The position numbers were made by a program, and so were the translations under genes. Positions 9,836 through 23,699 of a stretch of DNA of 64,000 bases are shown here, piece by piece. The notes beneath the pieces were generated by a model. It did no database searches and had not been told where the DNA came from. It saw nothing but the letters and a program-made list of their open reading frames with translations. Where the stretch lies: NCBI GenBank assembly GCA_000611775.1, contig KK106982.1:5288391-5352390 (forward strand), read 5' to 3'. Positions within the stretch are counted from its first letter, which is position 1. Each line of letters opens with the position of its first letter. The stretch comes from Umbilicaria muhlenbergii (lineage: Eukaryota; Ascomycota; Lecanoromycetes; Umbilicariales; Umbilicariaceae).

Positions 9836-10052
9836 TGGGGCAGGGGTTTAGGGCAGGGGTTCCTAGCAAGAGAAGCAGTCACGTCATGGGTGTATGTATG
9901 TTTTGGCTTAGCGAAAAGCTCCTTAACATGTATATTAACAGCTTGAAAGCCTCAAGTTTCTGCTTTCTTCCTCACGTTCATTTATATCATTTGGGTGATA
10001 TTTAGGCAGATACAATACATTTATTTGGTCTTTATATCATTCCATTACAACA
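9798..10052 (+). repeat. 5' LTR of Copia element 1 (left end uncertain)
   Basis: The right boundary is firm: ...cattacaaca at 10043-10052 is followed at once by a half-tRNA primer-binding site. The last 90 bp resemble the solo LTR at 49848-50115. The left boundary is only a guess: TGTTG at 9798 resembles the TGTTG start of the solo LTR, but the first 100 bp do not align by eye. Confidence 0.5.
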
Positions 10053-10066
10053 GGTTATGAGCCCGG
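10053..10066 (+). promoter_or_regulatory. Copia primer-binding site, half-tRNA initiator-Met type
   Basis: GGTTATGAGCCC is complementary to the anticodon stem-loop of initiator methionine tRNA (GGGCTCATAACC). Copia/Ty1-type elements of insects and fungi are known to prime from a cleaved initiator-Met tRNA at this internal site rather than the 3' end. The same motif follows two other LTRs in this window. Confidence 0.8.
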
Positions 10067-13000
10067 TCAGTGTCTAAACTACCGCCTGTTGCTGTTGCCT
10101 ACCACCTCCGCCCTAACCCTCACTGCCTTAACCCCCGCCGCCGCCAACCCCGCCGTCGCCACCCCCGCCGCCGTCGAGCAAGTCAAGCAACCAAAGTTTG
10201 CTTTGATATAAACCTTCAATATCGGCCAGTTATAAAGTTGAAAAACTGACTGAAAAAGACGTCAATTCTTCATATGAATTCCACTCTGAAAATCAAATGA
10301 ATAGAAACGTCTATATATATATGAAGGCTCAATGAATAGAACTTCAAATAAATACTCACACCCCTGAGTCATTATCCACGCCGCCGTGTACGCAGAAGGC
10401 AGTCACATGATCTTAAAAGAGCATGAAATATGAGTCTCTGAAGGCCTCAGGCCTAGTTAAACTCAATGAGATGAACTACACTCAATGAGCAGGGAGAACA
10501 AGGGGTTATTTAAAAGCACAAGACTACTGAGACGTCATAGACAGGACTGACGCTGCGTCAGAGGAGAAGAAGGATTTAAATGAGAAGACATTAAAGCCTC
10601 TCATTGAGGAGTATAAGAAGTGGAGAAGGACTGATAGAAAGGCCTGAAATGACATATTGTCACTTTGCTCTCAGGAGGACGGAACGTTCTACAAACTGAA
10701 GACAGCAAAGAAGCTTTGAGATCACCTTGAGAACATCAAGAAGCTTAAGGGCAAGTCATATTATCAGTCACAGCTTAAAGCATTCATCAATTACAAGCAA
10801 GGACTCAAGGAGACAGTGAAGCAGATTTATCACACCTTGAAGAAAATTCAAGTGAAGATTATGATGCTTAAATCAAAGGCGCTCATCAATGATGACATGA
10901 TTCAGAAAGTGTTCCTTGACTCTTTAAAGGAGGAGCCTTACAGCTCAGTTGTATTTCAAATAAATAATGAAATCATGAACCCTGAAATTGAGATCATTCT
11001 ACGCCAATTGAAGGAGCAAGAAATGGAAGAAGCATTGAATAATAAATCAACTAATAATGCCACCGCAAACGCAGCTCAAGCAGGAAGCAAAGGCAAAGAT
11101 GATAAGACAAAAAAAACATGTTTTCAGTGTCAGAAAAGAGGGCATTTCACCTCTGATTGCTACACTTTGAAGATGAAAGACGGGGAAGAACTACCTCTTA
11201 ACAGAGTTAAATCATCATCAAAGTTCAAGGCAAATGCACGGCAAGTCAATGAAAATCCAGGGCTAATAAAAGATTCAAAAAATTCAAAAGATCTGACTAG
11301 CCAGGACAACAAGTTCAACTCAGATGAGTAAGCATGAAAGACAGTGATTATGAAAGCCTTAGTCAACCTAGAACTAACCCCTGACTGCTGAATTGTGAAC
11401 TCTGAAGTGAGCCACCACATGACTCTGAATTGAGCAATTTTTGTTGAAATTCAGAACTATTACATGGAAGTCTGCTTAGTCAATGAGCACTCAATAAAAG
11501 CAGCTGGTATGGGCAAGGTGAAAGTCAATTTTGAAGAGAGAAAACTCACTTTAAATGACGTCCTCTATGTCTCTGAATTGGACGGAAATTTGCTGTTGAT
11601 TGAGGCAGCAAGTAAGCACGGAATAACAGTTGAATTTGAGCTTAAAAATGTTGTTTTTAAGCATAATGAAAGCGTCATGATCACAGCAAACCAACAAGGT
11701 TCAGTTTATGTTGTTGAGTCAATGAATGCAAAAGTGACCTTTAAGGTTCAAGTTTATCAAAAATTAATGAGCAGCCTGACAGCCTCAGTGACAGCAGGAG
11801 GAGGATCACCTACATCAGAGCTCACTTCAAAGTTAGTGAAAGCAGTATCAGGCAGCATGGTTGTCAGTTTCATCACCCCTTATTCAAAAATGAGTTTAGG
11901 GCACATTACCCCTGAAACCTCTGAAAATTTCAATTTTTTCACACAGGCTCAATCTGACTACTGGAAGTGACATCAGAGGTTTGATCATACTGAGGCAAGC
12001 TGTATGCAACGCCTCAAGCCGTGTGTGAAGGGTATAACCCGTGAATTACACTTTAATGAGGCGGAGAAAGCCTGCTCAACATGCTTGCATAACAAGATGA
12101 TACAAGTACAGATCAAGGAGTCAAAGTCAACAGCTACAAAACATCTGCAATGAGTTTATTCAGACATTTGAGGAGCCTATCATGTTAATACTTTAAGTGA
12201 AAATCAGTATTTTGTTACCTTTACAGATGAATTTGCCTGATATTCTGATATTTTCTTAATGGCAAAGAAGATGAATATCTATGAAATATTCAAGACTTGA
12301 AAGATGAAAGCTGAGAAAGAAACCAGTGAGAAATTGAAGATTGTACAGGCTGACAATGACGGAGAATATATGAAATTGGCAAGCATATAAGGGTCAGAGG
12401 GGGTAAAATTTGAATTTATCATCATCTACACACCTGAGCAGAACAGCGTCTCTGAACATTTAAATTATATGATTACAGAAGCAACTAGATGCATGCTTTA
12501 CAACACTCAATTGTCAATTAAATTTTAAGATGAAGTCATCAAAACTGCCTGTTACCTAAAGAATCACCTTCCTTTAGGAGATGACCATGGAGGAAGGACT
12601 TCATATGAATTATATAAGAGGTTTAAACCCTTCATCAAACACCTACGCCCATTCAGGTGTGTTGTTCATTGTCATATACTGAAGGAAAAACAAGTGAAAC
12701 TTGAAAACACATCTTATAAAGGGGTTTTCATGGGTTATTGTAAGAGCAACCAGCAATTTCAGGTCTGAAATCAAGTGAAAAAGCAGGTGAAAATACATAT
12801 GCATGTTTTATTCCTTGAAGGAGAGAAAGGCGGAAGCTTACTGAAAAATTCAGAACATTTCAAAGCAAATGAGGACTTCATGAACTCATATACAGATGAT
12901 GATGATTACTCAGTGATTTTAACACCACAGGAACTTGCTCAGAGGTGCACTGAAAGTGAGAAAGTAATGTCTTCAAGCTCTGAAGACCCTGAAGCAGTGA

Positions 13001-13721
13001 TGAATTTATCAGAGCCTCTGACGTCAACTCAGGGGCCTGAAAATCAAACTGAAAATTTTGAAGAAAATTTAAATGATAATGATACACAACTGAAACAAGC
13101 TGAGGACAATGAGGAAGGTTCTTCTGACTCTGAAGAAGCCTCTGAAATCATACATTTGACCCTTGAATCAGCTGCTGAAATTCTGAAGCAGAATCTGAGG
13201 CTGCAGCAGCAGGTCTCAGTGTTATACACTACTTGATCTGACTGAATAATGAAACCAAACCCTTGCTATGTTAATATGACAGTGCAGAAGCATATACATG
13301 AGTCTTTTATGTACAAGAAGGCTGTCCAGAGCCTTACTTATCAACATCAATGATTACAAGCCATAGAAGAAGAGTTAAATTCTTTAACAGCAAACAGGAC
13401 ATGAGAATTGATCAAACTGCTTAAAGAGCATCAATCAATCACTTTTAAATGAGTATTCAAGGTTAAATACACTTTCAGTGACCTTATCAAGCGCTTCAAA
13501 GCCAGGCTAATCACCAGAGGATTTTCTCAACAATATGAGATCAACTATGAAGAAACCTTTGCCTCAATCTTATGTTTCAACTCACTACACATGCTTCTGG
13601 CTATTGCAGCGTATGAAGATATGCATATACATCAAATGAACATCATTAGCGCATACCTCACTGATGAGCTTGAAGAGGAAATATATATGAAACTCTCAGA
13701 GAAGTTGTCATACAAGAAGTT
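10053..13721 (+). mobile_element. Copia element 1, 5' part (fossil, interrupted)
   Basis: Ty1/Copia order is visible: a leader with a CpG-rich proline/alanine-coding-like tract (10080-10190), gag (about 10430-11330) ending in a CCHC knuckle (CFQCQKRGHFTSDC near 11120), a protease region near 11380, integrase (about 11960-12760), and the start of reverse transcriptase (13430-13721), recognisable from RGFSQ-type and ISAYLTDELEEEIYMKL segments. The reverse transcriptase is cut at 13721 by chromovirus A and resumes at 22078. The copy is broken by dozens of changes and is older than the insertion of A. Confidence 0.85.
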
Positions 13722-14001
13722 TGTCAGGATCATCATATAATAATATAACAGTACAACATTAATACAACATTATAATATGACACTATAGTATGACATTATA
13801 TAAATATGATGACTCAGCGCTTAGCGCCTTGGCATCAAGTAAAACTCTTCACAAGGAGGTTCAGAAACCTGCTTTCTCAATAATCAGTTTTGTCACTGAA
13901 TAAAAGACATATAATCATTGCATTAATCTATCATGATTATATTGCCTATGACACTCTGTTCAATACTTATATGATGACTGTCATACACCTCACCTTTTAC
14001 A
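13722..14001 (+). repeat. left LTR of chromovirus A (280 bp)
   Basis: It begins tgtcaggatcatcatataat, contains a run of short xATGACA/TACAAC-type repeats and gatgactcagcgc, and ends caccttttaca. It pairs with 21798-22077 and with the LTRs of chromovirus B. Confidence 0.93.
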
Positions 14002-17000
14002 TACTGATCACTCAGTACCTTCAGGTGAACGGTCATGTTGAAAGCAAATAAGACATGATGACATCAACACTTCAATCTCATCAGGTCAGTGAAACAGTTG
14101 ATAATCAAGTTGAGGCAAGCTCTTCAATTAGCAGGTTTATATTATCAGTTGTTGATATCCTTACTTCTGACATCATTGATGATGATGAACATATCACTGC
14201 AGGCAACTTCAATGACATCATTGAAGATCTTAAGGCAGTCACTGCTCATAATCAGAAGGTCATCAAGCGTCAGTGACTACAGTTACAACATGTATAACAA
14301 GAAATTAAGTTTAAGGACAATAAAAGGAAGCTTTAAGAGTTTAATTAACATCTGCAAGAAAGTTCTTCAATTATGATAAACTCAGGAAACAACACAAGTT
14401 TATCACATGAATTATGATGTTGAGTTATGACAGACATCACACCTCCCCCTTTTCAACATCTTATAAAGTCATGAGAGCCTCATCTCTATGCAGGAGGCAT
14501 TAAAGTCATGAAATGAAAACTTTAAAAATACCTGAACAAAATTAATCAAAATCAGGAGCTGATGTCAGAGCAATTCTTTATTAAATGAGATTTCATCATC
14601 TGAGCAGGCATCTACCTTGAGAAAACAGTCATGAGTGACTGATGAAAGCAAAAGGAGCAGCATGATCACACTTAAATCATTTATGACAACTTTTTAAAGA
14701 TTTTAAAGAAGAACCTATCCCTTAGTGAAGACATGAACAAATGAAATATCATCACCTTCAATGCAATTAAATTTTACAGTCATGATACAATCACCTTCTG
14801 ATATGATAAATTATCAGAACTCTACTGCTTCCTTTCAGCTTCACATAAGGAAATCAGTGAAACACTCATTTAAGATCATTAATGATCAAGGCTTCCTCAT
14901 CATGTCCTGACTGAACTATGATGTTGAGATTCAACGCAGGTTGCAAGACAGTCAGTGCAGGAAATTTCAACATATCTTGACATCATCATTAATCATGAAT
15001 CATTCTGAAGTCACTCAGACATCAAAAAGGATCATTAAAGCAAAACTGATAACAACAACAAAAGTACAACACAGATGTCATACTATGACAGAAAAGAACC
15101 CCTCACTGAATAATAAACAACTCACACTCAATTCACTCAATTCAGCCGTGGAAGAGGAAACAACTCATGAGGTTTTTATCATGAAAGTGGCCGCAATCAG
15201 AGCCAGAATCTCAATCATATATCAATCACTGAGAGAGCAACTACAATGATGACATGAATCTTCACAACCTCCTCACATCAACAAGGAGACTTCATCTCAA
15301 GGAATGAAGTGAATACATGAAGGTCAGCAGGTCTCTGCATTAAATGTGAAGTCATCAGTCACTGAACAAATGATTATACAACTGAATGATCTACAGCTGT
15401 CTTCATCACAGTTAATGTGAATAAATGACTCACAGATCACCTTCAGTTTGCTTCATTATTAATTATTGATGATATCTCACGTTTAATATCAGAGCAACTA
15501 GAGGTGGAACTGCACATAATGATAATGAGTGATATGATGAGCAAATCTTCACAATATTCATATATTATCAACAACGGCAGTCAGGGCAATACAATCACAT
15601 GAGATGTTGTCAATAAGCTGTCTCTATCAACTGACTCCTATGAGGCTCAAGGCAATGCATGAGGTAATGTGATTAAGCTATCAGAGTCTGTTGTACTGAT
15701 GATTACAGCATACAACACTGATGATTAATCTTATCACTATAGCAATTATTTCTTTATCACACAAGATAACACATCAGCTCCTTTTGTCTTCAAGTTATCA
15801 TTTCTAGTTCATGCAAACTCAAATCACTACTATGATACAGGTAAATTCCTATGAAGGAAGTTAAAACATACTACTGCACATCATATATTCACTGTCAGTG
15901 AAAAAAAGGTGTTGAAGAATGTTCTACATATGAACAACCTCATCATTACTGACTGCTTTATAAGGCCGGTGGACCTAGTGGCTGATATGAAAAAATATAC
16001 CCTACAGATGAACTCATTGTGATATGACAAAAAGTATGATAATGTTTATGACAGTCTACCTCCTGAATATCATGACTTCACAGACATATTTCAGGCAGCT
16101 GAGAAGCAGTCTTTACTTGAGAAAGGTTCACATGATCATGTCATTGACTTAAAATCAGAGCAGCAACCTTCATTTAAAAAGTTATACTTGATGTCCTCAG
16201 CTGAGCTTAATGTACTGAAGGTATATTTAGATGATGTTATGAAGGCAGGTATAATCTGTAAATTAATATCATCTGCAGCTTCACCTGTTATGTTTGTACT
16301 GAAATCAGATAACAGCTTATGACTAGTCATTAATTATAAGCGCTTGAATGATATTATCATTAAAAATCACTACTCACTATCACTTATATCAGACATGTTG
16401 AATCATCTTCAAGGAGTTAAGAAGTTCACTAAGTTGAACTGCAAGAATGCATATAATTGAATATGAATCAAGGGTGAAGATGAGTGAAAAACAACATTCT
16501 GAACACAGTTCAGCCTGTTTAAATATCTTGTCATGCCTTTCAGTCTCATGAATGCTCCTGTTATGTTTCAGGCATTCATTAATAAGGCTCTTGATGAGTT
16601 TCTTGATATAATCTGCATGATTTATCTAGATGATATCCTGATCTTCAGCAAAGATGAATAAAAACATGAGGAGCATGTATGACAAGTATTAACTGTGTTA
16701 CAATATCATGATCTTCATCTTAAGATCAGCAAATGCTTTTTTAATGCAACAGAAGTGAACTTCCTGAGGTTTAAGATTAATACTGAAGGCATACATATGA
16801 GTTCAGAAAGGATTCACGCCGTTGAAGAATAATTACCCTCAGAGAACATTCATGAATTGCAGGTTTTTTTAAACTTCATCAACTTCTTCTGAAGGTTTAT
16901 AAGAGACTATTCATGAATTGCAGCACCACTGTTAAATCTCTTGAAAACAGGAAAGAATAAAAAGAAGACTGAGGATACATCACTCTCTCCTTTTCAGTCT

Positions 17001-17801
17001 CAACAGATTATTACTAAAAGAAAGCAGAACAGCCTGACCTCATTATGAAGATTTAATATAAAGTATTCAGCATGCAACTCATAAGTCAGAGGAGAGTTAT
17101 AACAAGAAAACATCATACCTGCCTCTTTTTCACTCTCAAGAGTCACATTGAAAGCATTTAATGTTTTAAAGAAGACCTTCATGAGTGCTTCATTATTATG
17201 CTATTTCAATGAAAACAAATTCATGAGGGTTGAAATGAACGCCTCTGAATTCACAATTAGCAGAATCTTGATGCAACACTTTAAAGTTGATGATCAATTG
17301 CACTGATTATCAATTACTTATTACAGCAAGAAGCTGCTAAATACTGAGACTTGATATGATACAAGTGAGCAAGAGCTCCTTGTCATCATGAAAGTCATGC
17401 ATCATTAATGACATTACTGTCAAGGCGCTAGGCACCTGATCATCATATTGACTGATCACACAAACCTTGTTTGATTTATGACTACCTCAAACCTCACATG
17501 AAGGCAGCTCAAGTGAGCTGAAAAGCTCACTGAGTATGACTTCAAGGTCACATATTAAGAGGGCAAGAAGAACTCTGCTGACAGTCTGTTAAAACAATCT
17601 GATTATGAACTGCTGAAGACTGTCAATACCTCAACTGCTGCTGAAATAATGCAACAGTCCTTCCATTTAGGAAGCAAGGATTATAAGTCAGTGCAGAAGA
17701 AATTATACATGCTTACTGCAATGACACTGCAGTCAAGACGCTCAGTACAACAGAAGTTATGACAAAAGAATGTCATATCTGTCACAATGAATAATATCAG
17801 T

Positions 17802-17971
17802 ATGATGAATACTGAAGCTGATGATACAACTGAAACATCAGCAGTTCATGACCTACATACTCAAGAAGCAAGCCGTGGTGAATATATTAATATGATGAAT
17901 ACTGAAGCTGATGATACAACTGAAACACCAGCAGTTCATGATCTATATGCTCAAGAAGCAAGCCGTGACTG
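17802..17971 (+). repeat. 90-bp tandem repeat inside chromovirus A (two units)
   Basis: Units start near 17802 and 17892, a period of 90 bp (30 codons), in the stretch between RNase H and integrase. The sister element B has three units at the matching place (46258-46510). Confidence 0.85.
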
Positions 17972-19764
17972 AATGAGAAAACTTAAGTATGCAGAACTTG
18001 AGCAGCACTCAATCAAGAATAACACAGCAAGCACTGTAATTATGAACAGTGATACAAGTCACATTTTTATTAACTTTTAAATTAAGGATAGCACTCCTTC
18101 TGCTGACACTGTTGAAGCGCTTCAGCTCATATCTACTCACTCATCAATAAATGAGGAGATAACAGCTTATACAAGAATGTTTATTAAACAACTTAAATGT
18201 GCAATTCATACTGAGCAGTTGAAAGACAGTTTGATATGATGAGTATGACAGAAATTAACTACCCCTATAAAGAATAAAAACAACTTGGCTGAGTCTGAGA
18301 TGATAAATATGAATATAGACATGAACCCTGAGATGATCATGACATCAAGGATGCAGCCAAATATGACATTTATACTGTCAAATATATGAAAACATTGACA
18401 AGAAATAAATGATGTCATACACTATGATGATAAAATCTACATTTCACAGAACCCTGCCCTTCACAATGTGATAATCAGTTGATTTCATGATGATGTTTTT
18501 GCAGGTCATTTCAGAAAGTCAAGAACTGCAAAATTAATACAGTGATCTTATGATTGATCTGATGCTGTCAGAGATGTATGATGTTACTGTCATGACTGTG
18601 TTGAATGTCAAAAGATGAAGTCAGCTCATCACAAATCATATAAGTTATTAAATTCATTATCAGTCCTGAAAGTGTCATGACATACAGTGACAATGAACTT
18701 CATTATGAACCTGCCACTGAGCAGCACATATGAAAGTATGACATGAGATTCAATCCTCATCATAGTTGATAAGTTGACCAAAATGACTCATTATATTTCA
18801 GTACAGAAGACAATGTCAGTTGCTGACTTCATTGAAGTGTTTATTCAGGACTTAATTAAGCATCATGACATGTCAAAAGTTTTAATCACAGACAGAGAAA
18901 AGCTGTTTACATAAAAGCAGTGAATCAGCTTCTGCTTTCACATGTGATGTCATCATAACATGTCAACAGCTTTTCATCTGCAAACTGACAGTTAAACTGA
19001 GAGGCAGAATCAGTCCCTGAAGATGTATTTATGCATATTCATTAATGAGCAGCAAGAGGACTGAGTGAAGCTTTTACTCTGCACAGAGTTCTCATACAAC
19101 AACTTCATACATGCTGCTACAGAAAAGAGCCCCTTTCAGCTTAATTTAAAGTGAGACCCTCAGATGAGCCTAAGTAGATCACTTATACAGCACTCACATG
19201 AACAAATAAAACTTTATGCAGATGCACAGCAGCTTCAAGATTAAATTGCAACAGCTCAGAAGCAGTTATGACAAGTCAACAAGACATATGTAAACTATTA
19301 TAATCAGCGCTGAACAGAGATAATGTTCAAAGAAGGTGATTTAATACTGATCAATGAAAAGAATGTGTCAATGAACAAGCAGATGAAGAAACTGCATTGA
19401 AAAAAGCTCAACTCATTCATGATATGATGTGTGATAAGTCAGTCATCATATGAACTTGACCTCTCAGAGGATTGAAACATTTATAACATATTCAATGTCA
19501 CTTTATTGAAGTCATTTTGAAGCACACGTCATGTTTCTCTTGCATTGACAGGAAAAGACCTACTACTCAACTGAGATGATGAGTGAGAAGTTGAGGCAAT
19601 TGTGAATAATCACATTCATGACAGCAGGCTTCAATACCTCATTAAATGAAAGCTGACAGATCAGGTGTGAGATGACACATGAGAGTCAACACACTTCATC
19701 TGCAATGTAAAGACAAAAATGTGAAAATTTCATGCTGACAACCCTGACAAACAGAAATCTGAGT

Positions 19765-19985
19765 GAGCCTTAAGATGTGACTCTTCAAGATTGATTGAGA
19801 AGCTGTCACAAAAGTCATGAGCCTTAAAATGTGACCCTTCAAGGTCAATTGAGAAGCTGTCACAAAAGTCATGAGTCTTAAGATGTGACTCTTCAAGATT
19901 GATTGAGAAGCTGTCACAAAAGTCATGAGCCTTAAGATGTAACTCTTCAAGGTCAATTGAGAAGCTGTTGCAAAAGTCATGAGCC
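19765..19985 (+). repeat. 54-bp tandem repeat after the chromodomain of A (four units)
   Basis: Units start near 19765, 19819, 19873 and 19927, each a version of gagccttaagatgtgactct followed by a ttgagaagctgtcacaaaag-like half. The period is 54 bp (18 codons). Element B has only about two units at 48255-48375. Confidence 0.88.
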
Positions 19986-21797
19986 TTAAGAACTGAAAAC
20001 TTTGTCAGCTTTATTAATCTGATCTTTTATGACAGAGCCTGTGCCTTACAACAAGTATGACAGAGGCTATGATGCTATGATGTTACAACAGAATCTCTAA
20101 TAGAATTACTGCACAGACTACATTATAACAGACGTGTCACATTGCAGAGAATCAAAAAACACTCAAGCACAGAAGCATTTCATTTCAGATCTGAAGATTA
20201 AAATGAACCTGAGATCAACATCTTGCACTTAACCTCTCATCAGTGCTGCATCAAGTCACCCTCATTTATCTACTTGTCTTTCATTGTCTTAAATTCTTCT
20301 TCACTGTTTAATGAAGCCTCTGATCTTATCTCTTCAATGCAGTGCTGCTCACAGAGTTTAATATACTCTTGATGATGATGAGATTGATGAGTGTTGAGGA
20401 TGCAAAGAGCGTGAGCAGTGTCCTTCAACAAGACAGCAAGGGCTTGAATGAGCTCCTCAGGACTACTGAATTAACATTAATTACCTCATTATGAATGTCA
20501 TGAGACTCACGTTGAGGAGCAGCTGCGGGGGGCGTGAAGAATGTCAGTAATGACTGATAAAAGACAGCAGTGTGAGGAATTGATCAGCTGTCAAGTGCTA
20601 TACAACAATTAACATATCAGTAGTACAACAGTGCAACAGTACAGCAGTATGACAAAATGTTGTATATATGACAATATGACAAAATGTTGTATGTACAACA
20701 GTATGACAAAATGTCATAGGTACAACAAGGATGTCATATTCATATTAAATGAAACAAAATGAAAGAGGATTAAAAAAGATAAACTTACAATGTGCTGTCA
20801 CCCCTCCTGTCATCATAGACATGCGCGCATGAAACAACAACATCAGAGCTCTCAGAGGCTGAAGCAGTGATGATCAGAGACTTCATCATGCATTAATCAT
20901 GAGAGTTGCAGAGTGACATGCAACAAGTGCAGGCTGAATTGATCTGCAACATGAAGCACTGATCAACTTCAGCTTTTCTGCAAGAGTCACAGTGAGCAGT
21001 ATCTGACAGTGTGTGACTGAGGTTCTTTTAAATCACACACTCATGATGATGACCCTGCTGCATGCGTGCTGGCAGTGAGGTATCATCATGACATCACACA
21101 GAGCAGGAACTGCTGCTGAAGATGTTATTCAAAGGTAAACACTTAACCCTCTTCAAGTGCTGAACAGTCAGTTTTATCACTCTGTTTCCTCATCTCTTTC
21201 TGAAGGTGTTAATCATCACAGTTTTATTCACTGACTCTGACTCAGAGCCCTCCTCATCACACTGAGCCTGAAGATCAACAGGCTTCCCTGATGAAGACAG
21301 GTCTTCACTGTTGTTCATGACTGTGAATTCAAGAGTTCAAGTATTGATTGCTTATATACCATGTTAACATTCATATGAAGTATGACAGGAAGTATGACAC
21401 TGCAAATGAAGCATGAGCTGCAAGCTTCATGATGCTCCCTTCATAAGGTGAACACCTCTGCAATGAGAGATGACATCATGAAGTCATCAAGTCACTCAAT
21501 GAGCTGTGAAAAAGTCATGAGAAGTATGACAACATGTCATAATAGAAATGATGAAGAAGAAACACAAGAGAAGGAGTGTTTTGAACTTACAGTAAATATT
21601 ATAATTTTTAATGTTTATGTTATGAAGAAAGCTTACTGTCAGCGTGATATCATCACAATTAAGTGAGGCATGTGATCAGCCTTACTTTAATGCAGTCCTG
21701 CGTGATTACCCTACAACCTCAACTGTTACAACATCATAATGAAGTTTACAAGCGGTCAGTTGGCTTCAGGGACGGCGTCATGAGAAGAGGAATGCTG

Positions 21798-22077
21798 TGT
21801 CAGAGTCATCATATAATAATACAACAATACAACACTAATACAACATTATAGTATGACACTATAGTATGACATTATATAAATATGATGACTCAGCGCCTAG
21901 CATCTTAACATCAAGTAAAACTCTTCACAAGAAGATTCAGAAACCTGCTTCCTCAATGATCAGTTTTGTCATCAAATAGAAGACATATAATCATTGCATT
22001 GACTTATCATGATTATATTGCCTACAACACCCTGTTCAACACTTATATGATGACTGTCATACACCTCATCTTTTATA
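21798..22077 (+). repeat. right LTR of chromovirus A (280 bp)
   Basis: It begins tgtcagagtcatcatataat and ends cacctcatcttttata, followed by aggtt, the right copy of the target duplication. It is the partner of 13722-14001. Confidence 0.93.
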
Positions 22078-22564
22078 AGGTTTAAGAAAATGGCCTGCTG
22101 TTTAATCAAGGGGTTATATGACTTAAAGCAGTTTAAATGAGTTTGAAACAACACCTTCTGAGTCACCCTACATGACCTAGGGTTTGTCAGATTGTTCAGA
22201 GACAATTTCATTTTTTTAAACAAGAATTCAGAGGTAATTATTGCCCTCTATGTTGATGATTTGCTCATTTTCTCAAAGGAAATGAAAGCAATTACAGAAG
22301 TTAAAATGAAGTTTTAAAAGACATACAATATGAAGAATTTAAGTGAGTCAAATGTCTGCCTCAGAATTCAAATACGCTGAAATCAAAAAAATCAAACCCT
22401 TATGATCAATTAATATGCTTATGTTAGCAAGGTTCTTAAGGAGTTCTCTATGAATCATTTAAAGACTGTTTCTACACCAATAGACAGTTATGAATACATA
22501 AAACCAGCCCTAGATGATGAGCCAATGGTGGATCAATTGAAATATCAAAAGGCGGTCAGAAGCC
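22078..22564 (+). mobile_element. Copia element 1, resumed reverse transcriptase part (fossil)
   Basis: Directly after chromovirus A the Copia reverse transcriptase continues: ALYVDDLLIFS near 22246 is the catalytic block, followed by KTVSTPID near 22462, a segment that precedes Copia RNase H. Similarity stops at 22564 where the first 235-bp repeat begins, and I do not find the RNase H or 3' LTR afterwards. Broken. Confidence 0.85.
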
Positions 22565-22799
22565 TAACCTTAATTCTCATCCTGTACTCAGGTGAGTACA
22601 GTAAGGCTGACAGAGTATATTATATCACAGTCTCAGTACTTCTCAGCCATTTCAGCCTTACTGTACAAAACCACCAGTAATTGCTTGTACACAACCTTAA
22701 CTTTTGACAGAGAAGTTGAATAAAGAAGCTTGAAAAAAGAAAGTTATAAAGCAGTCTGAGTTCTTAAATATGCAGTTCTGCCTGTCTTTTTATCTTAAG
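22565..22799 (+). repeat. 235-bp hairpin repeat, copy 1
   Basis: It starts taaccttaattctc and ends tttttatcttaag. It contains an internal inverted pair, gtacagtaaggctga and tcagccttactgtac, about 45 bp apart, able to form a stem-loop. It has no coding capacity. It is near-identical to copies 2 and 3. It may be a miniature inverted-repeat element or SINE-like sequence; I see no clear target duplication. Confidence 0.8.
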
Positions 22800-22902
22800 A
22801 ACTCAGAAAGTTATTAATTATGTAAATAAATCTCAAGTTTTAATGTTCTGTCTTGATTTTCAGGGTCTTCTCACTATTCAGAGTCAGAACTTCACACTTA
22901 AA

Positions 22903-23464
22903 GTCTTACAACACATAGAACTTTAACACCTCAGCAATTATGACAAAATGTTATATGAGAGAATTGTAGAGATCAATAAAGTGAGTAGTTCTTACACTGA
23001 AAGTATTATCATATCTGAAGAACTCACTGAAGTACAAAAAAGACAAGTTTGTGCTTTGAAAATGTTGATGTTCTTCCCTTTATACAGCACAGCGGTCGCA
23101 AAAAAGTTGAGTATATACACACTTACAACACACATAAGTTTAACACCTCAGCAGTTATGATAAAATATTATATGAGACAACTGTAGAGCTCATTAAACTG
23201 AGTAGTTCTTAAACTGAAAGAATTGTTATAACTATAGAAGTTATTCCTGTATAAAAATGTTAAGTTTTTTGCTTTGAAAATGTTGATGTTCTTCTCAACC
23301 TTCTGTACAGCAGTCACAAAAAGTTGAGCATATACACACTTTCAACACACATAACTTTGACACCTCAGGAGTTATAATAAAGTGTTATATGAGAGAATTG
23401 TAGAGCTCAATAAACTGAGTAGTTCTTACACTGAAAGAATTGTCATAACTATAGAAGTCATTAC
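22903..23464 (+). repeat. about 217-bp tandem repeat, roughly 2.6 units
   Basis: The sequence from ttacaacacataga..., through cacctcagcaattatgac, to gcatatacacac recurs at about 22907, 23123 and 23341. The third unit is cut after about 125 bp, where the second 235-bp repeat starts. No coding signal. Units differ by many substitutions, so the duplication is not recent. Confidence 0.75.
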
Positions 23465-23699
23465 TAACCTTAATTCTCACCCTGTACCCAGGTGGGTACA
23501 GTAAGGCTGACAGAGTATATTATATCACAGTCTCAGTACTTCTCAGCCATTTCAGCCTTACTGTACCCAACCCCCTGTAATTGCTTGTACCCAACCTTAA
23601 CTTTTGACAGAGATGTTGAATAAAGAAGCTTGAAAGAAGAAAGTTATAAAGCAGTCTGAGTTCTTAAATATGCAGTTCTGCCTGTCTTTTTATCTTAAG
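23465..23699 (+). repeat. 235-bp hairpin repeat, copy 2
   Basis: Same ends as copy 1, exactly 900 bp downstream of it, and abutting chromovirus C on its right. It keeps CCCC and GGG runs (gtacccaaccccctgta) that are rare in the surrounding decayed DNA. Confidence 0.85.

Larger units (their letters stand above)
13722..22077 (+). mobile_element. Ty3/Gypsy chromovirus A, full-length fossil inserted in Copia 1
   Basis: 8,356 bp bounded by two 280-bp LTRs (13722-14001 and 21798-22077), each starting TGTCAG and ending TTWYA. The 5-bp target duplication is aagtt/aggtt. The order is gag (about 14055-15450), protease (about 15560), reverse transcriptase (about 16130-16850, with the [10 protein letters not shown] active-site block near 16620), RNase H (about 17200-17560), integrase (about 18400-19250) and a C-terminal chromodomain (about 19580-19710). 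A purine-rich tract precedes the right LTR. A 1.8-kb region follows the chromodomain. Broken by dozens of changes, nearly all transitions. The LTRs differ at roughly a tenth of positions, but defence-driven mutation makes that a poor clock. Confidence 0.93.

Noticed and set aside
19765-19985. 54-bp repeats as a CRISPR-like array
   Set aside because: Units are head-to-tail without unique spacers, in a eukaryotic retroelement, and codon-phased.
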